From JAAXGI01 sp965206975 (GTDB taxonomy: Bacteria > Gemmatimonadota > Gemmatimonadetes > Longimicrobiales > Gaopeijiaceae), in the NCBI GenBank assembly GCA_965206975.1, contig OZ242253.1, positions 2,170,001-2,234,000 of the forward strand: a stretch of 64,000 nucleotides of DNA. Reading direction: 5' to 3'. Shown in pieces: positions 36,641-45,819 of the stretch. Both the position numbers and the translations under genes were made by a program. Under the pieces are notes generated by a model. It saw nothing but the letters and a program-made list of their open reading frames with translations. It did not search any database and had not been told where the DNA came from. Every line of letters starts with the position of its first letter. The first letter of the stretch is position 1.

Positions 36641-37528
36641 ATGAGTTTGCGCTGGCTGGTTCCAGTCACCGTTCTGGCTTTCTTGTTGGTGCCGACTGCC
36701 GGGAGTGCGCAGGAGGCAGAGCTAGCGGGCATGATCGACCTGCACGTGCACGCCGCGCCCGACAGTCGCGGTCCCCGCTCGGTCAATGGGTTCGAGGCAG
36801 CGCAGATGGCCCGGCGTCACGGCATGAGGGCGTTCGTCATCAAGAACCACTACACGGAGACCGCTTCGCAGGCGTATCTGGTCTCGCAGATCGTGCCGGG
36901 CATCGAAGTATATGGAGGCATCGTGCTGAACCGCGCCGTGGGCGGCATCAACCCGATCGCGGTGGAGAGCATGGCCTCTACGACTGGGCGCTTGGGCCGC
37001 ATGGTCTGGCTGCCAACCTTCAACTCCGAGCACAATTCTCCGGATTCGGACAACGTGCCGATCACCCGGAACGGAGAGCTACTTCCCGACGTGATCGAGC
37101 TGTTCGAGGTGATGCGGGAATACGATCTCGGGTTGGCCACGGGGCACGTCAGCCCTGAAGAGGCGTTGCTGGCGATCCGGGAGGCGAAGGCCGCCGGGAT
37201 CGAACGGATCGTTGTGACGCATCCGGCCTCCGGGCTTGTGGGAATGTCCATTGAGATGCAGAGAGAAGCGGCGGACCTGGGGGCGTTGCTCGAGTATACG
37301 GTTTCCGCTGCACTGAGCCCGGGGTCCTTCGAAGAGTTCACGCGCCAGATTCGCGACGTGGGTCTGGAAAACATCGTGCTGACGACCGACTACGGCCAGG
37401 TCGGCAATCCAATGCCCGCGGATGGGCTGAGAGCGGTCCTGCCTCGCCTCCGGGCCGCAGGATTCAGCCAGGCCGAGATCGATACGATGACACGGCACAA
37501 CCCTGCGCGGTTGCTCGGTCTCAATTGA
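36641..37528 (+). CDS. Secreted metal-dependent hydrolase, DUF6282/amidohydrolase-like
   Basis: The 295-residue product has a signal peptide (VPVTVLAFLLVPTAGSA, cleaved near AQE). Its TIM-barrel-like hydrolase domain opens with the metal-binding MIDLHVHAAPDSRGPRSVNG. Other likely site residues are in VIKNHYTETA, LATGHVSPEEALL, IVVTHPASG and VLTTDYGQVGNP, and it ends in the family-like MTRHNPARLLGL. This pattern is that of the DUF6282 group of amidohydrolase-related proteins. The substrate is unknown. The ATG at 36641 follows GAGAGGGAGGC. A strong hairpin lies 18 bases after the stop. Confidence 0.85.
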   Translation: MSLRWLVPVTVLAFLLVPTAGSAQEAELAGMIDLHVHAAPDSRGPRSVNGFEAAQMARRHGMRAFVIKNHYTETASQAYLVSQIVPGIEVYGGIVLNRAVGGINPIAVESMASTTGRLGRMVWLPTFNSEHNSPDSDNVPITRNGELLPDVIELFEVMREYDLGLATGHVSPEEALLAIREAKAAGIERIVVTHPASGLVGMSIEMQREAADLGALLEYTVSAALSPGSFEEFTRQIRDVGLENIVLTTDYGQVGNPMPADGLRAVLPRLRAAGFSQAEIDTMTRHNPARLLGLN

Positions 37529-37546
37529 TCGGGACAACGCGCGACC

Positions 37547-37575
37547 GCCCGGCCCCGAGGGTCTCGGGGCCGGGC
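37547..37575 (+). terminator. Strong hairpin after the DUF6282 gene
   Basis: A perfect 13-base stem, GCCCGGCCCCGAG / CTCGGGGCCGGGC, encloses a 3-base loop. There is no T run, so it would be an atypical intrinsic terminator or a transcript-stabilising hairpin. Confidence 0.65.
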
Positions 37576-37699
37576 AGGAGTATCCATGTCAAGGGGATGC
37601 TCTGTTCGCGGCCGCCGTGCGGTTAACGCCGCGCGTAACCACCTCAGCCATAATAGGATAGCGATCCCTGCTTCTGCACATAACAACCGGGGCCATATG

Positions 37700-37843
37700 T
37701 GCGTCCGATCGCAACTACCAGCTCTACGGGGCCGAGGGGCTGATCGACCAGCTACCGGGACCGAAGGGACCGCACCCGAACCGAGTGGGCGAGAAGGTCG
37801 AGGCGGCGATCCTGGCACACAGCCTGGAGTGTCCGGCACAGGG
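37700..37843 (+). pseudogene. IS481 transposase fragment
   Basis: The plus frame reads NYQLYGAEGLIDQLPGPKGP and then NRVGEKVEAAILAHSLECPA, nearly identical to residues 46-91 of the intact IS481 transposase at 23709-24776. Homology is lost abruptly on both sides. No terminal repeat is attached. Confidence 0.85.
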
Positions 37844-39415
37844 GAGGGCTTGTAGCTATTTCCATACCTGCAGCTAATCTTCGATCTTCAGTTTTCTGCG
37901 CGAGTAGGTCGTCATGATGATCCCATCACGGATCAACCCATGAGGTTTACTATGTCCACGGCTCCAGCGAGCGTGGGGTTTGCGCGCCTACTTCTCCCCT
38001 GCTTGATCTTCGCCACAGGGGCGCAGGCCCAGGGCTACGAGGTGATTGGACGTGTTACCGACATCGACGGTGGCCCCATTTCCGGAGCTACCGTCAGCGT
38101 CGAGCAGGGGGGTTTGGTCACCACGACGGATAGCCAGGGAGATTTCAGACTCCCAAGCCTTCCCCCTGGCACGTACGAAGTACTCGTGACCTCGATCGGC
38201 TACCAAACCCGCGTCCAGCGGCATGAGGTGGGGGGGGAGGCCGGCGATGACCTTCTAGTCCAGTTACAGTCGGACGCGATCGCGCTCGCCGAAGTGCTCG
38301 TGAGCGCCACCCGCCTGCCCGGCGCGGCCCACCCAGCACCGGACCTGCTGGGAACGTTGGTACTTGCCGGGACCAAGAGTACGGTCATCCAGCTCGCGGA
38401 TCTCCCCGCGAATTTAGCCGAAAAGACCGGTCGGCAGGTCTTCTCGAGAGTCGCCGGAGCCTTCGTGTACGACATGGACGGATCCGGCAATCAGATGAAT
38501 GTCTCCACGCGGGGCCTGGATCCCCACCGTTCCTGGGAGCTGAACGTTCGTCAGGACGGTGTCCTCCTCAACTCCGACATGTACGGATATCCGGCCAGCC
38601 ACTATAGCCCACCGATGGAGGCCATCGAGTCTATTGAGATGGTCAGGGGCACAGCCGCTCTGCAGTACGGTTCACAGTTCGGGGGGCTCGTGAATTACGT
38701 GACTAAGGGTCCAGAGCCAGGCGAATCCCTGGGCGTCCAGAGCATCAGCACGTTGGGCTCATTCGGCCTCCGCAGTACCTACAATGCAGTGGGAGGAACG
38801 GCAGGTCCGTTAACCTTCTACGCGTACATGAATGAGCGGGTATCCGACGGATACCGTGACGCGGCTCGCTCCGAATACTCGGCTCAGTACCTCGCGGCCA
38901 CCGTCGAACTGTCTCCGACTCTGCAGCTCAGGGGACAGGTGGGTCACTCGACCTATGTCTATCAGCTCCCGGGGCCTTTGAGCGACGCCATGTTCGCTGA
39001 GGACCCTACCCAGGCCAACCGCTCGCGAAACTACTACAACCCTGATATCACGGTCCCCGCGCTTTCGCTGGATTGGGAGGGTCAGGACGGTACGCAGCTC
39101 ACCGCACGCCTCTCAGCGGTTTTAGGACCACGCGGCAGTGTCCAGTTCATTGGATTGGCCGACAGGTCCGATGTGGCCGATTCCGAGACAGGCCGGTTCG
39201 GCCGCCGCCAGGTCGATATTGATCGGTACAACAGCCACACCGCGGAACTCAGGTTCGTCCGACCTTGGCGTTGGGGCGGCTTGGATCACACACTGTCTTT
39301 GGGGGCCACGGCCTCGAACAATGACATGCATCGCAGACAGCAGGGAGCCGGCACTACGGGTAGCGACTACGATCTGAGCGTCACCAACGGTGGATTCGCC
39401 CGGGATGTCCATTAT

Positions 39416-41069
39416 CCCGGATCCTGCAGGGAGAGGGAGAAATAGGGGACTGAGGGGTGTGTCTGGGCCGGGGAGCGGGAGTTGACTTGGAAGGGGTGCT
39501 GACGGGGGGAGATGAGGCGGCTCGGATGTGTGGTTTCGAGGGGGCGGGGCGGTATTGGACGGACGGGGAGCAAGGCCGGGGGGGCCTGGAGGAGGGGGCG
39601 AGGGGGGAGTCGTCAGGCTGGGGATGGAGGCGGGAGTCCGGAGGCGAGGCGTCTGAGAGCGAGGAGGATATGGGGTCTGGCGGGATCGTCACGGAGCAAC
39701 TGGACGTAGAGCTTGCGGCTGTGGCGAGTGAGCTTGGCGGGCAAGCGGAGGAGCCAGAGCCGGAGGCGGTTGGGTTGAGCTGTGCGCCAGGCTCCGGAGA
39801 GGGCGGTGGTCCTGAGTGTGTGGAGGAGCTGGTAGGCGATGGCGCCGAGGGCCCAGAGGAGCGCGTTGCCATCGAGGTCATCGATGGCGGTGGCCCCTGC
39901 TCCGAGCTGGCCGAGTTCCTTGATCCTCTGTTCGACGACAGCGCCCTGGTTGTAGCGGCGCCAGGCGGTGAGGACGTGGATGCCTTCGATGTTGGTGAGT
40001 ACGTGAGCGCTTAGTGGGACTTCGTAGGTGTCGAGCGCGAGGGTGTCTGGGCCTTGGAGCGGACGCCGTGTGTGGAGCGAGAGAAGACGGACGCCCCACA
40101 GACAGCCGGAGGTGGTCCAGAGCTCATGACCGGGGAAGATGTGCTCACCCTTGCGAGAGCGACGCCAGGGCTGGTGGTGGTCGGCAAGCCAGCGGTGGGC
40201 AGGGAGCTTGAGCAGGAAACGGACCTCGAGGTCATCGAGGGTCCGTACCATGGATCGGCTGAAGAAGCCCTTGTCGAGACGCACGGTGATGGTCTCGACC
40301 CCCACGGAGCGCAGGCGCCCCACCAAGTCGGTGATCCACGCCTCGGCCCCCGCGGCGGTGGGGGCGTTGCCCGGGCGCCAACGGATGCCCATACAGTCTC
40401 CCGTCTCCTGAACGAAGGCCAGAAGCGGATGGTGCGACGGTCGACCGGGCTTGTGCGGGTTGTAGCCCCGCTCGGCGCCCACTTGCTTGCGTCCGTAGCG
40501 CACGCTGACGGTGGAGTCGAGGGTCAGGGTCAGCGCCCGGGGCACGCCCCCCAGTCTCCAGCGCCGGCACACGATGTGCCACAGGAGTTCGTCGAGGAGG
40601 GGCACGAGCGGCTCACCTGCGCGGCGCAACCAGCGTCCGAACGTGGTGGGATCGGGCAGGCGAGTCCAGCCGAACAGGCGTCGAATGCCGCGCCGGTCCA
40701 GGAGCGGCAAATCGTCGAGCACGCGGCCACCGTAGAGCAGAAGCACGACCCACACCTCGACCATCAGGCTGGGACGGAAGAAGCCGGCAAGCCCTTCGCT
40801 CCGACGGTCGATCCAGGAGCCCAGGCCCATGCCGTCCCACAGATACCGGACCAGAATCAGCCCGCCTCCATCGGTCAGATCCCGGGCGCTGTGACGAATC
40901 CGTAGCGGGGAGCCCTCACCTTGTACATGGGGCCGAGAACAGATACGATGGTTGCGCACCGTCTGGGTGCCTTTTGTGGCGAGGAACCTTCTTGGACGAA
41001 GTGCCCTCAACCTAAGGCCTTAGACGGTGTTTTTCTTCCCTATGCTACTCCCCTCATGCAGGATCCGAG
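39416..41069. mobile_element. IS1380-family element, copy C (1654 bp), minus orientation
   Basis: It is flanked by a perfect ATTAT duplication (39411-39415 and 41070-41074). The ends are CCCGGATCCTGCAG and TGCAGGATCCGAG. The transposase part is nearly identical to copies A and B. The ~190 bases between the transposase end and the left terminus differ markedly from A and B. Confidence 0.93.
39613..41010 (-). CDS. IS1380-family transposase (copy C)
   Basis: The 465 residues are essentially those of copy A; the last residues read LPPPSPA instead of LPPPLPA. Catalytic motifs are intact. The divergence of copy C starts only after the end of this gene. Confidence 0.88.
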   Translation of the reverse strand: MRALRPRRFLATKGTQTVRNHRICSRPHVQGEGSPLRIRHSARDLTDGGGLILVRYLWDGMGLGSWIDRRSEGLAGFFRPSLMVEVWVVLLLYGGRVLDDLPLLDRRGIRRLFGWTRLPDPTTFGRWLRRAGEPLVPLLDELLWHIVCRRWRLGGVPRALTLTLDSTVSVRYGRKQVGAERGYNPHKPGRPSHHPLLAFVQETGDCMGIRWRPGNAPTAAGAEAWITDLVGRLRSVGVETITVRLDKGFFSRSMVRTLDDLEVRFLLKLPAHRWLADHHQPWRRSRKGEHIFPGHELWTTSGCLWGVRLLSLHTRRPLQGPDTLALDTYEVPLSAHVLTNIEGIHVLTAWRRYNQGAVVEQRIKELGQLGAGATAIDDLDGNALLWALGAIAYQLLHTLRTTALSGAWRTAQPNRLRLWLLRLPAKLTRHSRKLYVQLLRDDPARPHILLALRRLASGLPPPSPA

Positions 41070-42040
41070 ATTATAAGACGGCGAACGGAGCCGTCTACCT
41101 AGAAAACCTGTTCAGACTCGGCTCAAGATGGTCCATCGTTCCGGGGGCACGGGTTGAGCTCGGTCGCACGAGACTGGTGGGGCAGCTGGCTTACTATGAT
41201 CCTGCTGACACCCCGAGGCGAATCGACCACGAGTACCCCCTCTTCGGGATCCGGACCTCGTACCGTCCCTCGGTCTGGACCGAGTTCTACGGTGGATGGA
41301 GTCAGGCCTACCGCCCTCAGATCATGAAGGATGTGCTCCCCGCGAACGAGCTTGAGCGGACCGATCCCAATCTCGACGATTCCAGGGGCTGGACACTTGA
41401 GGCAGGGATTCGCGGGTCGATCGGGTCGCGCCTGATCTACGACGTGAACCTGTTCGAGCTTCGGGCGAACGACCGTTTCGGAACCGTCCTCAGGACCGAC
41501 CCCGACGGATCCTCATATCTCTTTCGGACGACGGTGGGCTCCAGTCGAACGCGGGGCGTCGAGGCCTCCCTCGAGGTGCTCCTCCTCCAAGCCGGTGGTG
41601 TTTCTTTCCGAGCCCACACGGCCACCTCGTACTTCGACGGACAGTACTTAAGCGGAACGGTGGCCTTTGGAGGTGAGAACCTGAACATAACTGGCAACCG
41701 GATCGAAAGCGTACCCGAGTGGATCAGCCGGTCTGGCCTCGCAATCGATCGGGAACGTTTCTCGGCCAACCTTCTCGTCAGCTACGTGAGCGACTCGTTT
41801 GCGGACCCGCTCAATACCGTTGACCCGCCTCCGAACGGCGCGGTTGGAGTCGTGCCCGCCTACACCGTGGTGGACTTGAACGCGGCTCTACAGGCGACCG
41901 AGTGGCTGCGACTTCGCGTGGGCGCTAACAACCTGTTTGATGAGCAGTACTTCACCAAGCGGCCCGAGTTCTATCCGGGTCCTGGCATATGGCCCAGCGA
42001 CGGCCGTGGATTGCAGTTCTCGATCGAGCTTCAGAGGTGA

Positions 42041-42393
42041 CACGCTCGAGCCGCGCTTTTCCTCATTCCGAGCTGACAGAGGCGATCGAGATGAACTCTT
42101 GCAGATCCTAGCTCTCGCACTCTCTAAAGTCTTTTCCTTCGGACACACCATGATCAAGGCCCAATGTGAGGAGGATGTCTCCTGCTGCCTTGAGACACCA
42201 AGAGAGCCGGGGTACTAGGAGCGGTCTCCCCCCCGGCTGTTGATCGCCCAGGCGAAGAGCGGGCCTCCCCCCCACCGGCGGGCCCGGTTTACATTGTTGC
42301 CGCCCCGCTAGCCTTCGACCCACTTTGTCAGCGCTTCGCGGAAGGCAGCTCCGCCGCCTTTCGTCCAGCGACCGTCACGAACCGCCACCCCCG
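42041..42393. other. Intergenic gap after the receptor gene
   Basis: It holds a possible hairpin (AGCCGGGG 42206-42213 with CCCCGGCT 42232-42239, 18-base loop) that might end the receptor transcript. No gene was seen. Confidence 0.35.
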
Positions 42394-42954
42394 ATGCTCA
42401 CACAGACTCCCGCGCGCAGACTCTCTCCGGGCTACAGTTCCGAGTGGAGGTACCGGCACTCCACGCCGGAGCGCGGGCGCCGCCTGCGTCGCACCCGCGC
42501 GGGCGCGCTCACAGGGTTCGTCGCGTCCCTTGCCGTGGCGGGATGCGGGAGCTCCACGGCGCCTGCACCCCCCTCACTCTCCGGCACCTACGCCTTCGAG
42601 GTGAATGTCTCCGAGACGCGCGAGGGGCTCCGATGCGACGTCTCCGGTACGGTCGAGTTCATGCAGGAGGGGGAGCTCTTCTCCGGGAGGGGGGACAACC
42701 ACGTGGCGTGCAGCGGGCTCGGGAGCAACTTCACTCGCGAGGAGATGCCGCTCATTGACGGTGAATTCCGAGGAAGGTCAGTAGAGGTCGAGTTCGCGAT
42801 CCTGCAGGCACCGTGCGAAGCACGCGGGACCGCATCGGGCGATCCCGTGCAGATGCTTTCGGGCACCGTGCGCTGTAACTTCGCGATCGACGACAGGATC
42901 TTCCGGCTGGATGGAAGGTGGGAGGCGGTCGCCTCAGCTCAGCCGGCCACGTAG
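42394..42954 (+). CDS. Putative lipoprotein of unknown function
   Basis: A 186-residue frame has a long basic N-terminus, a hydrophobic stretch and a lipobox LAVAGC followed by a Ser/Thr/Ala/Pro-rich linker. The mature part (SLSGTYAFEVNVSETREG onward) looks like a small beta-rich domain with several cysteines. The start is uncertain: no ribosome site precedes the ATG at 42394, and the frame is open to 42325. The stop codon lies inside a hairpin. No family was recognised. Confidence 0.68.
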   Translation: MLTQTPARRLSPGYSSEWRYRHSTPERGRRLRRTRAGALTGFVASLAVAGCGSSTAPAPPSLSGTYAFEVNVSETREGLRCDVSGTVEFMQEGELFSGRGDNHVACSGLGSNFTREEMPLIDGEFRGRSVEVEFAILQAPCEARGTASGDPVQMLSGTVRCNFAIDDRIFRLDGRWEAVASAQPAT

Positions 42955-42963
42955 CTGGCCGGC
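42942..42963 (+). terminator. Hairpin overlapping the lipoprotein stop codon
   Basis: GCCGGCCA (42942-42949) pairs with TGGCCGGC (42956-42963) around a 6-base loop that contains the TAG stop. It has no T run. Confidence 0.5.
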
Positions 42964-43322
42964 GGCTCCGCGCGCTTCTTCCCGCAGAGCCCGGACGCCG
43001 TTCAAGCTGCCGCCTCTCCGCGTCGGCCACTCCCCTTGGGGATCGCGCCCCGGGGATCTCCTCCGGATCCGCTTCCAACCGCCCGGAGAACCGTCCCATG
43101 CGGGGGGGGAAAGGATTCATCCCGAGACTGACCCGGTGAGACCGAACCGGGGATAGCCGGGCGCGCCTGCGAGCACTGGGACCTCACGCAGACGGTGCCG
43201 TCCGGTCGCCGCAGGGCCTCGCAGCGGCGTTGAGCCGGATGATCTCGGACGGACGCACCTGAGCGAGTATCTTTCCGCCGGCCCTCCCGCCTGGGGGAGA
43301 GCCGCCGAACCGGAGGCACATC
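42964..43322. other. Intergenic gap upstream of phoD
   Basis: About 360 bases without a supported gene. It must contain the phoD promoter. Confidence 0.35.
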
Positions 43323-44924
43323 GTGACCAGCTCGTTCGCCCACCCGCTGCATCTCCAAGTCCCGCCGCCGGGACGTTCCCTCACGCGGCGCCGATTCCTC
43401 CGGTTCGGACGCGACTTCACGGCTCTGGCAGCCGCGGGAACGCTTCCTGCCTGGCGCTTCACTCCGCAGGTGCGCTTCCAAGGGAACCCCTTCACACTCG
43501 GCGTCGCCTCGGGGGATCCGACACGCTCCGGTGCCGTGCTCTGGACCCGGCTCGATCCGAGAGAACTCGCGATCGCGGACGCCGGGTCCGGAGAGGTCCC
43601 GGTGCGATGGGAGGTAGCGGCCGACGACGCCTTCCGGCGCGTCGTGCGGACGGGTGAGAGCCGCGCGCTCCCGGAGCTCGGACACTCCGTCCACGTGGAG
43701 GTGGACGGGCTGGAGCCGGGGCGCTGGTACTGGTACCGCTTCGACACGGGCGGGCTGGAGAGCCCGAGCGGGAGGCTGAAGACCGCACCCGCGCCCGGCG
43801 ACATTCCGGAGAGCCTGCGCTTCGCATTCGCCTCCTGCCAGCACTTTGAGCATGGCTACTACACCGCGTATCGCCACATGGCAGAGGAGGCACCGGAGCT
43901 GATCCTTCACCTCGGCGACTACATCTACGAGAGCCGTTTGGGGGACTTCGTCCGCGACGCCGGCGCCGCCGAGGTGCTCACGCTCGCCGACTACCGGAAC
44001 CGGTATGCACTCTACCGGTCGGATCCCGACCTGCAGGCCGCCCACGCGGCGTGTGCATGGGTCGTCACCTGGGACGACCACGAAGTCGACAACAACTACG
44101 CCGGCGCGGTCCCCGAGGACGCCCAGGGAAGACATGAGTTCCTGATGCGGCGGGCGGCCGCCTATCAGGCGTACTACGAGTTCATGCCCCTCAGGCGGTC
44201 ATCCCTCCCCACGGGCCCGAACATGCAGCTCTTCCGGCGCCTCGACTTCGGCGACCTCGCCACATTCCACGTCCTCGACACGCGGCAGTACCGCTCTGAT
44301 CAGGCATGCGGCGACGGGCGCGGCCCCCGCTGCTGGCCCGCCTTCTCCCCGGAGCGCACGCTCCTCGGGGTGGAGCAGGAAGCGTGGCTCTACGACGGGC
44401 TCACCTCCGCCCCGGCGCGCTGGAACTTCCTGGCGCAGCAGGTCCGGATGGCACAGGTCGCGATCCCGCCCCAGGGAAGCGGGACCACGGAGGAGAGCTT
44501 CTCACTCGACATGTGGGATGGATACCCGGCCGAGCGCGAGCGCCTCCTCGCCTTCCTCTCGAGGGAGGAGGTCCCGAACCCGGTGGTGCTGACGGGAGAC
44601 ATCCATTCGCACTGGGCCGCTGACCTGAAACGCAACTTCAGCGACCCCGCCTCCGACACGGTCGGGGTCGAGCTCGTGGGCTCCTCGATCACCACGGGGA
44701 GGGACGGAGCCGATGTCCGGGACTCCACGGCGGAACTCCTCGCCGCCAATCCCCACGTTCGACTCTTCAACGGGCAGCGCGGCTATGTGAGCGTCACCCT
44801 CGAGCCAAACCGGTGCCGAAGCGACTTCCGGGTCGTCCCCTATGTGACGCGGCCCGGCGCCCCGCTCCGGACGCGCGCCTCCTTCGTCGTGGAGGACGCT
44901 CGCGGCGGCCTCGAGAGGGCCTGA
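43323..44924 (+). CDS. phoD: Secreted alkaline phosphatase/phosphodiesterase PhoD
   Basis: This Tat-exported metallophosphatase releases phosphate from organic esters outside the cytoplasm. The 533-residue protein has a twin-arginine signal (SLTRRRFLRFG), then the PhoD N-terminal domain (FTLGVASGDPTRSGAVLWTR). The metallophosphatase core has FASCQHFEHGYYTAYRHMA, LHLGDYIYES, VVTWDDHEVDNNYAG and VVLTGDIHSHW. The GTG start at 43323 has GGAGG upstream. No pst or pho regulator lies nearby, so phosphate control cannot be judged. Confidence 0.93.
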   Translation: MTSSFAHPLHLQVPPPGRSLTRRRFLRFGRDFTALAAAGTLPAWRFTPQVRFQGNPFTLGVASGDPTRSGAVLWTRLDPRELAIADAGSGEVPVRWEVAADDAFRRVVRTGESRALPELGHSVHVEVDGLEPGRWYWYRFDTGGLESPSGRLKTAPAPGDIPESLRFAFASCQHFEHGYYTAYRHMAEEAPELILHLGDYIYESRLGDFVRDAGAAEVLTLADYRNRYALYRSDPDLQAAHAACAWVVTWDDHEVDNNYAGAVPEDAQGRHEFLMRRAAAYQAYYEFMPLRRSSLPTGPNMQLFRRLDFGDLATFHVLDTRQYRSDQACGDGRGPRCWPAFSPERTLLGVEQEAWLYDGLTSAPARWNFLAQQVRMAQVAIPPQGSGTTEESFSLDMWDGYPAERERLLAFLSREEVPNPVVLTGDIHSHWAADLKRNFSDPASDTVGVELVGSSITTGRDGADVRDSTAELLAANPHVRLFNGQRGYVSVTLEPNRCRSDFRVVPYVTRPGAPLRTRASFVVEDARGGLERA

Positions 44925-45105
44925 CTCGCCGTCCCGCTCGGAGCGCTCGCGGAATCTGGAGGTGACGGGCTGGCGGCCCGGACTCGCCGGAGAGGGGTGC
45001 CCGGAGCCGGCCGGTCCGTCGACACCATCGGTGTTGAAGCGATCCCGGATTCCGCTTACGTTCCCGTCCGCATCGCTGGCGAGAGGAAGGAGGTATGACC
45101 GGACA

Positions 45106-45651
45106 ATGAGACGACAGCTAGAGGGCGCCTGGTTCCTGGCGATCTTCGCCACGTTCCTGTCCTGCACCTGGAGTTCGCCCCTCGAGGCGCAGGGCGCCGT
45201 GCGGATCGGACACGTCAATACCGAGGTGATCCTTACGCAGGCGCCGGGGATCCCCGAGGCGGACGCAGAGCTTGCACGCCTCTCGGAGAGGGCGGATGCG
45301 GAGGTGGCGGAGATGACGGCGGAGCTCGACAGCCTTATCACCGCCTACGAGCGAGACCGGGGCACGCTCCTCCCGAATATCCTGCAGGCAAGGGAAACCG
45401 AGATCACCCAGCGCCAGACGCGCCACCAGGAGCGCGCCGATCAGATGGCGCAGGAGCTGCAGCAGCTCCGCGTGACCGTCCTCGCGCCGATCGTGAACGA
45501 GATGACCGCCACGATCGAGGCAATCCGGGAAGAAGGGGGCTATCACCTCATCTTCGAGATGGCCGGTTCGGAGATGACGGTAGCGGATCCGTCGCTGGAC
45601 ATCACGGATCAGGTCCTCACGCGCATGCGGGCGGCCGCCGCCGCGCCCTGA
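45106..45651 (+). CDS. skp: OmpH/Skp-family periplasmic chaperone
   Basis: The 181-residue product has a signal segment (FLAIFATFLSCTWSSPLEAQ), the family opening AVRIGHVNTEVILTQAPG, a long Glu/Arg/Gln-rich coiled coil (roughly residues 55-140) and a closing segment with HLIFEMAGSEMTVADPSLDI. Skp holds unfolded outer-membrane proteins during transit. A perfect AAGGAGGT lies 12 bases before the chosen ATG at 45106, a slightly long spacing. It is not next to bamA or lpxD as Skp genes often are, so it may be a secondary copy. Confidence 0.85.
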   Translation: MRRQLEGAWFLAIFATFLSCTWSSPLEAQGAVRIGHVNTEVILTQAPGIPEADAELARLSERADAEVAEMTAELDSLITAYERDRGTLLPNILQARETEITQRQTRHQERADQMAQELQQLRVTVLAPIVNEMTATIEAIREEGGYHLIFEMAGSEMTVADPSLDITDQVLTRMRAAAAAP

Positions 45652-45819
45652 CGCGACGCCAGCTCAGGCCTCTACAGAGAGACGTTCCTCCCGGCCCCTC
45701 GCGGACTGCCCTCTGCCGTTCGGGCCGCCATCATGATGCCGCGTCAGGGGATGGCTGCCCGGACCCTGACTTCCGACCCGAAGGAGGAACGCGCGCCGGA
45801 GCGGGGGCCGTCCCCCCTA

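Larger units (their letters stand above)
37940..42040 (+). pseudogene. TonB-dependent receptor gene interrupted by IS1380 copy C
   Basis: The coding pieces are 37940-39415 and 41075-42040. Removing the IS with one copy of the ATTAT duplication restores one frame of about 813 residues (junction DVHY-KTANGAVYLENL). The N-terminus has a signal peptide, then a carboxypeptidase-regulatory-like domain (RVTDIDGGPISGATVSVEQG), a plug with STRGLDPHRSWELNVRQDGV and MVRGTAALQYGSQFGGLVNY, and a barrel ending SDGRGLQFSIELQR. The likely role was outer-membrane uptake of a siderophore or other ligand. The current gene would yield a truncated barrel. Confidence 0.92.

Noticed and set aside
43002..44135. 377-codon minus frame opposite phoD
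   Set aside because: No recognisable motifs, while phoD is complete with Tat signal and metal motifs.
45094..45109. Mini-ORF ATG-ACC-GGA-CAA-TGA coupling into skp
   Set aside because: The ribosome site is only one base from that ATG, too close to initiate; it serves the skp ATG at 45106 instead.
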